From Chloroflexota bacterium (GTDB taxonomy: Bacteria > Chloroflexota > Anaerolineae > Promineifilales > Promineifilaceae): DNA of 5,561 nt. Shown here one piece after another: positions 1 to 4,575 of the stretch (its first letter is position 1; each line of letters begins with the position of its first letter). The DNA is taken from positions 1 to 5,561 of the forward strand of contig JAJRTP010000118.1 of the NCBI GenBank assembly GCA_024278255.1. The letters run 5' to 3'. The notes beneath the pieces were generated by a model that was not told where the DNA came from, made no database searches, and saw nothing but the letters and a program-made list of their open reading frames with translations. A program made the translations under genes and the position numbers.

Positions 1-377
1 ACCCGGAGCGGATTGCCGGCTACATCGAGATGACCCGCTTTCCCGTGCCGGACGAGCCGTTTTACCGGGACACACGGGGGTACGGCGGTCTGGTGCGGGC
101 GGCCGACTTCATCGGCCAGTTGGGCGACCCCAACTATTTGCGTAAAATCCCCGCCCTCTTTTACGAATTTGAGGAGACGGGGGAAAATCTGAATACCGGT
201 TACACCAGTCCGGGACACATGCGGGGTAATTACACCAAGTTCTACTGGAAGGTGGTGCGCCCCCGTATTCAGGATGCCCTGCGTTACCTGCGTAAAACCC
301 AGGAAGGCCAGCAATGGATTGCCAATTTGCATTCCCATGTGTTTGACGTGGAGCATCAGGAGGGGCGGGATGCGTGA
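1..377 (+). CDS. HD-domain-like metalloprotein, C-terminal part (5' end outside window)
   Basis: The frame is open from base 3 to the TGA at 375-377. The ATG at 30 is probably internal, because the codons before it (reading PERIAGYIE) continue the same protein. The visible 124 residues are soluble, rich in aromatic and charged residues, with no membrane segment. The stretch RGYGGLVRAADFIGQLGDP, then LFYEFEETG, resembles from memory the cyanobacterial and Chloroflexota proteins annotated as Npun_R2479-type HD-domain metalloproteins. In HD phosphohydrolases the metal is held by a His...His-Asp...Asp set, and the Asp of RAADFIGQLGDP could be the last of these. The His-Asp pair would lie upstream of the window, so activity cannot be judged. 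Substrate is unknown. The last codons and the stop are made from a 7-bp tandem repeat, so the C-terminus may be recently altered. The coding call is firm; the family is moderate. Confidence 0.62.
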   Translation, partial: PERIAGYIEMTRFPVPDEPFYRDTRGYGGLVRAADFIGQLGDPNYLRKIPALFYEFEETGENLNTGYTSPGHMRGNYTKFYWKVVRPRIQDALRYLRKTQEGQQWIANLHSHVFDVEHQEGRDA

Positions 378-412
378 TGCGTGTTGCGTGATGCGTGATG
401 CGTATTGCGTAT
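371..412. repeat. Six-copy 7-bp tandem repeat (TGCGTGA type)
   Basis: Six head-to-tail heptamers run without a gap: TGCGTGA (371), TGCGTGT (378), TGCGTGA (385), TGCGTGA (392), TGCGTAT (399) and TGCGTAT (406). The first unit overlaps the final Ala codon and the TGA stop of the upstream gene. Variation is limited to the last two bases of each unit. Heptameric short tandem repeats between genes are known from filamentous Cyanobacteria (STRR sequences), and similar ones occur in Chloroflexota. Likely origin is replication slippage; no function is evident. Confidence 0.9.
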
Positions 413-414
413 CT

Positions 415-463
415 CCCCCTCATCCCCTCACACCTTGTCACCCTTGTCACCTCCCCATCACCC
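415..463. repeat. C-rich low-complexity tract with TCA-spaced C runs
   Basis: Runs of three to five C are separated by short words such as TCA and TTGTCAC. The 15-mer CCCTCATCCCCTCAC at 417-431 recurs exactly at 4542-4556 in the tract before the ABC-F gene, so the two tracts belong to one repeat family. Two of the gaps here (13 and 9 nt) are too long for the usual G-quadruplex pattern on the opposite strand. Confidence 0.75.
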
Positions 464-786
464 GTTTACCAGCCTTTTAACAGGTTAAACACGGCCGTAT
501 CCCCTATACTGTCATCATACGCGCGTAAACTTTGCCAGTTTTATTAGTTTCGCAGCCTAAACCTGATTTTCTGAACGGACAACTGAACACTCTGCCGCTG
601 TTACGGCCGTAATCCTTTCGTAACGCGCTGGATGGTGTTTAACCGCCTCCTGCCGCGCCTTGATAAGGAACCCTGCCTGACACAACGGCCGTCGCCATAC
701 GTTCCGGGTACCGGCAGGCGCGGGCTACCCCCAACCATCTTCCTAAAAGCTGCTCAGCTTCCGGGAAGAGTATAAGGAGTATCATC
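464..786 (+). other. Noncoding leader region upstream of the peptide gene
   Basis: No convincing gene lies here. The stretch holds three of the 11 ACGGCCGT palindromes (491, 603, 685). A -10-like TATACT at 505-510 has no good -35 partner; if it is used, the peptide mRNA would carry a leader of about 270 nt. Close to the ribosome binding site there are two small overlapping inverted repeats, AAGCTG-CT-CAGCTT (747-760) and CTTCCGGGAAG (758-768). They are mutually exclusive and could affect access to the start. A 47-codon reading frame (632-775) has no ribosome binding site and is not called. Confidence 0.5.
773..779 (+). promoter_or_regulatory. Strong Shine-Dalgarno fixing a GTG start
   Basis: TAAGGAG lies seven bases before the GTG at 787-789, close to ideal spacing. 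It is the clearest Shine-Dalgarno site in the window and is the main reason for calling the short ORF that follows. Confidence 0.8.
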
Positions 787-927
787 GTGTTACAAACAAC
801 TGTTCGTCACAAAATCGTATTGGCCCTGGCCGCCCTGGCCCTGTTAATCGCCCTGGCTGGCGCCCCCCTCGCTGCCCCCGTATTTGCCGATTGCGGGTCA
901 ACCGGTGCATCGACCTGCCCCGGATAA
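787..927 (+). CDS. Small exported peptide precursor (46 aa, two-Cys mature peptide)
   Basis: GTG start, TAA stop at 925-927. The product has a textbook Sec signal peptide: a short basic n-region (MLQTTVRHK), a hydrophobic core from about residue 10 to 29 made mostly of Ala and Leu, then APVFA, which fits signal peptidase I cleavage after Ala34. The predicted mature part is the 12-mer DCGSTGASTCPG, with Cys at residues 36 and 44 that could form one disulfide. It is not a lipoprotein, since the residue before Cys36 is Asp. I recognise no family. It could be a signalling peptide, a remnant of a longer secreted protein, or a signal sequence whose original cargo was lost. The gene converges on the TPR/NB-ARC operon and shares its terminator; TPR proteins are peptide receptors in other systems, which makes a signal role worth testing. 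Coding status is well supported by the ribosome binding site plus the signal peptide; function is unknown. Confidence 0.68.
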   Translation: MLQTTVRHKIVLALAALALLIALAGAPLAAPVFADCGSTGASTCPG

Positions 928-947
928 TCAAAATATATTAGGATTAG

Positions 948-975
948 AGGGTCAGCCAAGTACTTGGCTGACCCT
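948..975. terminator. Perfect 28-bp palindrome, probable bidirectional terminator
   Basis: AGGGTCAGCCAAGT at 948-961 is followed directly by its exact reverse complement at 962-975. As RNA this gives a stem of about 12 bp with a tight loop. It lies 20 bases after the stop of the + strand peptide gene and 11 bases beyond the stop of the - strand TPR gene, as expected for a terminator shared by converging genes. Neither side has a strong T run, so it may stop transcription weakly or mainly protect 3' ends. Confidence 0.7.
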
Positions 976-986
976 TCCCTCAGGTA

Positions 987-2249
987 TCAATCAAGTTCGT
1001 GGCGAAGGGGTTCCAGATCATCTGTAAATTCCACCAAAAGATTGCGTGCCCAAGCATTGTTCGGATAACAGGATAGGATGGTAATCGCCTCTTCATAATG
1101 GGAGATCGCCTCTACCCGATCCCCTTGTGTAACCAGCAATTCCGCCAATGTGCCCAGGCTGTTTGCCAGATTTACTTCATCTTCTATCTGCTGCCAAAGG
1201 GAAATCGCTTCCCGCAAACAACCAGATGCTTCTGCCAATTCACCTTGCTTCAACAGCACATTTCCCAAATTATTTAATGCTTGCGCCTGCTGCCCAATTT
1301 CACCCGCATGAGCCAGAGCCAATGTATCAATACGGCGAAAAACGATCTCGGCATCGGCCCATTTCTCTTGACGATAATATAACACACCTAAATTCATTAA
1401 AACAAGGGATTTATCCGTTTCATCGTTAATGCAAGCCAATAGGGTGGTCGCATTTTCGTAAATAGTGGCTGCCTCATCATACTGTCCCATTTCAGTTAAC
1501 ACAAGCCCTAAATCATTAAGCCTACGAGCCAGATAAACCGGCTCATCCAGACAACAAAGTAATTGTTCCGCTTGATGTAAATTTTCTTTCGCCGTCTCCA
1601 AATCGCCACGCAGTCGAGCAATGTTCCCCAGAATACCGTAAGCAAAGGCCAGATGGCGCGTGCTGTCGTCCAGCCGCTCTATTTCCAGGAGGGCTTGCCG
1701 GGCCAGCAGTTCTGCCTTGTCGTACTGGTGCCGATTTTTGAGCAGTTCGGCCATGCTCAAGTAGGCGGAAATCATTGCTTCGGGGTCGTCCGCTGCGGCA
1801 GCCAGGGCAGACGCTTCTTCGTGGGCGGCTTGCGCTTCGACAAAACGGCGCTGTTTGCCGTAAAGCTGCCCCAGCCGGTTGAGCAGCCGCGCCTTGAGGC
1901 CAGCTTCCTCTGACGGGGCATCGCCAATGGCTTTTTCCAGGACGGGTATCCATTCCTGCCACAGTCCGCGCCACTCCAAAAAATCAAAGGATTGCAGGGC
2001 GACGACGGCCGTATCCCGCCACGTCCTCTCCCACAGCAGCCCCATCTGCACCGCCCGAAACAAATTCCGCTTTCGTCCATCCAGCCGGGCCAACTGCTCC
2101 GGCGTCAAATCGCCCGTCTCCTTCTGCCAAAAAGTGCGACTGGCCTGCAAACTCTGGATAAAATCGGGGTCGGCAGGAGTTAGCATAATTTTCTGTGTGA
2201 TGGGTAAAGACGGGACACGATTCACGCCTTCACGTCTTCTCGTCCCCAT
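987..2249 (-). CDS. TPR-repeat protein, sensor half of a split NB-ARC/TPR regulator
   Basis: A soluble protein of up to 420 residues with no signal or membrane segment. Seven TPRs of 40-41 residues follow one another, shown by the helix-A words LGQLY (126), MAELL (166), LGNIA (207), LGLVL (247), LGVLY (287), LGNVL (328) and LAELL (368). A 40-residue period is typical of Rap-, LGN- and kinesin-light-chain-type TPRs, which bind peptides or partner proteins. Residues about 30-115 (FWQKETG, RTWRDTAV, RGLWQEWIPVLEKAI) resemble the segment that joins NB-ARC to TPR in fused regulators, so this is probably the sensor half of a two-gene STAND protein. The ATG at 2249 lies 20 nt inside the upstream gene. 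Other possible starts are a GTG at 2225, just past that gene's stop, and an ATG at 2186; none has a clear ribosome binding site, pointing to translational coupling. The ligand is unknown. Confidence 0.9.
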   Translation of the reverse strand: MGTRRREGVNRVPSLPITQKIMLTPADPDFIQSLQASRTFWQKETGDLTPEQLARLDGRKRNLFRAVQMGLLWERTWRDTAVVALQSFDFLEWRGLWQEWIPVLEKAIGDAPSEEAGLKARLLNRLGQLYGKQRRFVEAQAAHEEASALAAAADDPEAMISAYLSMAELLKNRHQYDKAELLARQALLEIERLDDSTRHLAFAYGILGNIARLRGDLETAKENLHQAEQLLCCLDEPVYLARRLNDLGLVLTEMGQYDEAATIYENATTLLACINDETDKSLVLMNLGVLYYRQEKWADAEIVFRRIDTLALAHAGEIGQQAQALNNLGNVLLKQGELAEASGCLREAISLWQQIEDEVNLANSLGTLAELLVTQGDRVEAISHYEEAITILSCYPNNAWARNLLVEFTDDLEPLRHELD

Positions 2250-3690
2250 CTTGCGGTAAATTGATAATCTCAGTTTGTAAAAATGAGTTGGTCAGGGGAT
2301 GGATGCGGTACTGCTTTTCGTGCAGGCCGCCCCGTACTTCCAGCAGAGAGCGCTGGCGCAGTTCTTCCACAGCCCGCCACATCATTCCCTGAGGAAGCTG
2401 GCTAATCTGCGCCAGATATTCGCTGTCGGCTTCATCCCCCACTAAGGGCATTGCTTTAAGCAAACGGCGGGCGTCGTCGCTCAGGGTTTGCCAGGCCTGC
2501 CAGTAGATGCGCCGGTACATCTCTGCCACCGCCACTGTATGCTCCGTGGTCAGGCCAGTCAAAATGGCCTCCAGCGGCATCATATCCAGCAGGCTGATAA
2601 TAATTTTAAGCGCCAGCGGATTACCGCCGGTCAATCGGTAAATCCGGGCCATATCTTCATCCGTCGCTTCGGCCACAGCCTCAATGCCAGTCTCCTGAGC
2701 ATGGTAGCGCATGAAGGCGCTGGCGTCAGCCAGAGGCAACTCAGCCACCGCCGTGGGCAAAACATGAGCCTGGCGGCTGATTTGAATGCGGGTGGTTAGT
2801 AAAAATTTGGAGGGATTGGCCAGATCGTACAGATTGTTCATCAGCAAAGCCATGTCTGACGCTGTTTCCAGGTTGTCTACGATAACCAGGACAGGGCGTT
2901 CTTTGAGGCTGCGGCGCACGGCCGTTAACCGTTGTTCATCCGTCGCCGCGGGAATGGTGGTGTGCGGGTACAACTGGAGCAGCAGATCAGACAACAGGGC
3001 CTGAAATGTGGCCTGGGGTGATTGGAAACGGCCGCTCAATGTCCCCGGTGTCACATCCAGCCAATAAATTTCCTCAAAACGGAGCGTAGGGATAATTTGC
3101 CGCACGATCTTGTCGGCCAACGACGTTTTGCCAATGCCGCCAATTCCCACCAAGGCCACCAGCCAGGGGCTTTCCGGGGCCGATAGTTGGGCGCTTACCT
3201 TTTCCACCAACGCATCCCGGCCAAAAAGGCGGGAATAGGCGGGCGCTTTGAGGCGGGCTTCCAGGCGGCTGGTATGCTCAGCGCGGGCAGCGGCTTCTTC
3301 GGCCAGGATGACGGCCGTTAACTGACCAATCGCCTTCCGCTGCGTACGGCTGACGTAATCCGGGCTGGTGTGCAGACGATTAGCCACTACATATAATGTA
3401 TCCTTGCTGATGAATCGCCAGCGCAAGATAGAGGCGTATTCTTCCTGCTGTTCGGCCAATTTGTCCAGCGCCTTTTCCAGCACGGCATTGGTCGCCATGC
3501 GCCGGTTAGCCTTGTCGGCCGGATTAGGCAGCTCACGCCGGGCCAACTGAACAATGAGCAAAGATTCCAACAGTTCCTCTGCCGTGCTGTCCTGCTTGTG
3601 CCAGGTGCGCAAAGAGTTGTGTACGGCCGTTTGCAATTTTAGGTGATCATTCGTTGGATCATTAGCCACGCTGCGCTTACTCCCCTGCAC
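2230..3690 (-). CDS. NB-ARC (STAND) NTPase with N-terminal sigma-4-like helix-turn-helix
   Basis: A 486-residue signal-transduction ATPase. Residues about 85-125 (ILRWRF...VVANRLHTSPDYVSRTQRKAI) look like a sigma-factor region 4 helix-turn-helix, suggesting DNA binding. The NB-ARC module follows in order: Walker A GIGGIGKTS (182-190), Walker B VLVIVDNLE (267-275), sensor FLLTTR (296-301), the GLPL-equivalent GGNPLALK (355-362), a winged-helix part (about 400-460), and an MHD-like YRIHPL (461-466). All motifs for nucleotide binding and switching are present. In AfsR-like regulators, TPRs usually follow in the same chain. Here the protein stops about 20 residues after the MHD-like motif and the TPRs sit in the next overlapping gene, in a +1 frame relation. 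The start is a GTG. A second GTG at 3669 has AGGGGAG ten bases upstream and is a real alternative. The likely role is a ligand-triggered transcription regulator; a defence-type STAND sensor is less likely but not excluded. Confidence 0.92.
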   Translation of the reverse strand: MQGSKRSVANDPTNDHLKLQTAVHNSLRTWHKQDSTAEELLESLLIVQLARRELPNPADKANRRMATNAVLEKALDKLAEQQEEYASILRWRFISKDTLYVVANRLHTSPDYVSRTQRKAIGQLTAVILAEEAAARAEHTSRLEARLKAPAYSRLFGRDALVEKVSAQLSAPESPWLVALVGIGGIGKTSLADKIVRQIIPTLRFEEIYWLDVTPGTLSGRFQSPQATFQALLSDLLLQLYPHTTIPAATDEQRLTAVRRSLKERPVLVIVDNLETASDMALLMNNLYDLANPSKFLLTTRIQISRQAHVLPTAVAELPLADASAFMRYHAQETGIEAVAEATDEDMARIYRLTGGNPLALKIIISLLDMMPLEAILTGLTTEHTVAVAEMYRRIYWQAWQTLSDDARRLLKAMPLVGDEADSEYLAQISQLPQGMMWRAVEELRQRSLLEVRGGLHEKQYRIHPLTNSFLQTEIINLPQDGDEKT

Positions 3691-3696
3691 ATACCT

Positions 3697-3714
3697 GTAC
3701 CAGTACCACAGTAC
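3697..3714. repeat. Triple GTAC cluster upstream of the NB-ARC start
   Basis: GTAC occurs at 3697, 3703 and 3711 within CTGTACCAGTACCACAGTAC (3695-3714). On the - strand this reads as near-repeats of GTACTG in the untranslated leader of the NB-ARC gene, between the proposed promoter and the GTG start. The position would suit an operator or a leader structure. No matching known operator is recognised. Confidence 0.35.
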
Positions 3715-3728
3715 TAGAAATTTCCCTA

Positions 3729-3758
3729 TTTATATCAGATAACAGCCACAAACTCCAA
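3729..3758 (-). promoter_or_regulatory. Predicted extended -10 promoter of the NB-ARC/TPR operon
   Basis: On the - strand, TGATATAAA (3737 to 3729) matches the extended -10 consensus TGnTATAAT at all but the last base. A weak -35, TTGGAG (3758 to 3753), sits 18 bases further upstream. Transcription would begin near 3722, giving a leader of about 32 nt before the GTG at 3690. Ten-bp direct repeats lie directly upstream of the -35. Confidence 0.5.
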
Positions 3759-3761
3759 TAT

Positions 3762-3791
3762 ATCGCCGAAAATCGCCGAAAAATGCCGTTT
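3762..3791. repeat. 10-bp direct repeats plus short inverted repeat upstream of the NB-ARC promoter
   Basis: ATCGCCGAAA is repeated exactly at 3762-3771 and 3772-3781, followed by a degenerate third word, AATGCCG. The 10-bp period is about one helical turn, so a protein would contact both copies on the same DNA face. The second copy overlaps an inverted repeat, CGAAAAA (3777-3783) and TTTTTCG (3789-3795), with a 5-base loop. The location four bases upstream of the proposed -35 suits an activator site, possibly for the NB-ARC protein itself. Confidence 0.45.
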
Positions 3792-3975
3792 TTCGCAAAA
3801 GTAAGGCAAAGCAAGTTCCTCCCAATATGTATACTATGAATTGCGTCGTTGTCAGTGTGGTGCCTCACCAATGTGCCAACTATATTTTCACAGGTGGACG
3901 AGCACAGGGGAGGTCGCGTTTCAAAGGGGGGGAGGCTTTTTTATATCACGCCGCAATCAATTGAAAATGACCACC

Positions 3976-4016
3976 CCCGCACACCTCTGAAACTTAACCC
4001 TTCGGAGATGTGTGGG
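3976..4016 (+). other. Long stem-loop in the leader of the DJ-1-like gene
   Basis: CCCGCACACCTCTGAA (3976-3991) pairs with TTCGGAGATGTGTGGG (4001-4016) over 16 positions, with one C/A mismatch and two G-U pairs, closing a 9-base loop (3992-4000). The stem ends 29 bases before the ATG at 4046. A T-rich stretch, ATTTGTGTT, follows, so it could act as an attenuator, a processing site or a protein-binding leader. No known riboswitch class is recognised. Confidence 0.55.
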
Positions 4017-4045
4017 ATTTGTGTTAGAAAGGGAACACTGATTAT

Positions 4046-4519
4046 ATGACACAGTGGAAACAGCAACAAAACAACAATACGGCCGTTTTCCTGGCAGCCG
4101 GGTTTGAGGAAGAAACGGTGGTCTCCCTGCTTTGCCAACTGCGCGAGGCCGGATTGCCGGTTTCTTTGATGGGGCTGTCATCCCAGCCGCTGACAGGCAC
4201 ACACGGTGTCAAGCTCTGCCCGGATGAGGTTTTGACCGATCTGCCTAAAGATACGACCTTCCGCCTGATTGTCATTCCCGGTAACGGCCGCTGTGCCCGG
4301 GCCTTACTGATTTCTCCCTGTTTTCACCGCCTTCTGAAAAACACGCTGGCTGAGGATGGCTACGTGGCAGTGCTGGATACGGCCGTGCCCGCCCTGGACG
4401 CCGCTGGCATCCCCCGCTACGCCGCCAACCCCAGCCATTACCTGCGCCAAAACCACACCTCCCTCAACGACTTCATCACCCGCCTCACCCACCTCACCGA
4501 AGACCCCATCCCCGCCTAA
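4046..4519 (+). CDS. DJ-1/PfpI-like protein, short and lacking the catalytic Cys
   Basis: A 157-residue soluble protein that aligns by eye with the first two thirds of DJ-1/PfpI proteins. Residues 13-44 (AVFLAAGFEEETV...GLPVSLMGL) match the first strand, the conserved Glu region and the second strand. CPDEVLTDL (58-66) matches the DJ-1 CPD..L.D motif, and LIVIPGN (74-80) replaces the usual LPGG. The nucleophile elbow, AAICAG in DJ-1, reads AVLDTA here, so Asp111 sits where Cys106 should be. The protein is about 30 residues shorter than DJ-1 (189) and lacks the last strand and helix. It is therefore unlikely to be an active glyoxalase, deglycase or protease; a binding role or decay is more likely. 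The only ATG follows a weak AAAGGGA 11 bases away; the first 11 residues are Q/N-rich. The family call is fair, the function unknown. Confidence 0.72.
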   Translation: MTQWKQQQNNNTAVFLAAGFEEETVVSLLCQLREAGLPVSLMGLSSQPLTGTHGVKLCPDEVLTDLPKDTTFRLIVIPGNGRCARALLISPCFHRLLKNTLAEDGYVAVLDTAVPALDAAGIPRYAANPSHYLRQNHTSLNDFITRLTHLTEDPIPA

Positions 4520-4520
4520 A

Positions 4521-4560
4521 CCCATCCCCTCACCCCTCACTCCCTCATCCCCTCACTCCC
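4521..4560. repeat. C-rich 7-8-bp tandem repeat, G-quadruplex pattern on the - strand
   Basis: CCCCTCA-type units follow one another: CCCCTCA (4526), CCCCTCA (4533), CTCCCTCA (4540), TCCCCTCA (4548) and CTCCCTG (4556). Six C runs of three or four bases are separated by 2-5 bases, so the - strand fits the G3+N1-7 quadruplex rule. The tract fills almost the whole gap between the DJ-1-like stop and the ABC-F promoter, in the place of a -35 element. It shares a 15-mer with the tract at 417-431. Confidence 0.75.
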
Positions 4561-4569
4561 TGCTATAAT
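4561..4569 (+). promoter_or_regulatory. Consensus extended -10 promoter of the ABC-F gene
   Basis: TGCTATAAT is a perfect match to the extended -10 consensus TGnTATAAT. Exactly six bases separate it from the ATG at 4576, so transcription would be expected to start at the A of the start codon, giving a leaderless mRNA. No -35 is visible, which extended -10 promoters can tolerate. No Shine-Dalgarno precedes this ATG. Confidence 0.65.
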
Positions 4570-4575
4570 CCCCGC

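Larger units (their letters stand above)
3691..4045. other. Divergent intergenic region between NB-ARC and DJ-1-like genes
   Basis: No gene is called in these 355 bases. A TTG-started frame (3849-4049) has no ribosome binding site and no recognisable protein. Leftward are the proposed NB-ARC promoter and its repeats. Rightward a -10-like TATACT (3830-3835), with no clear -35, could drive the DJ-1-like gene with a leader of about 200 nt. The middle holds a run of seven G (3926-3932) and a run of six T (3937-3942). A long stem-loop lies near the right end. Confidence 0.45.

Noticed and set aside
371..412. CRISPR array
   Set aside because: Units are 7 bp with no spacers.
109..450. 113-residue open frame on the - strand with repeated ITHHATRITH-like residues
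   Set aside because: The repetitive residues are just the translation of the heptamer array, and the rest is antisense to the HD-like gene.
505..510. TATACT as a firm promoter for the peptide gene
   Set aside because: No acceptable -35 at 16-18 bases and no extended TG; kept only as a note in the leader description.
632..775. 47-codon + strand frame whose TAA overlaps the peptide gene's Shine-Dalgarno
   Set aside because: No ribosome binding site and no protein-like composition; two ACGGCCGT-flanked noncoding features cross the area. A leader ORF is possible but unsupported.
2230..3690. Antiphage STAND (Avs-like) defence protein
   Set aside because: The N-terminus looks like a sigma-4 helix-turn-helix rather than a nuclease, protease or TIR effector, and no defence gene is nearby.
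3923..3942. Rho-independent terminator ending in the T6 run
   Set aside because: Only a 4-bp stem (AAAG/CTTT) can form before the T run, and no + strand gene lies upstream to be terminated.
3849..4049. 66-residue TTG-started + strand frame
   Set aside because: No ribosome binding site; it crosses the G7/T6 runs and the long stem-loop, and the translation resembles no protein.
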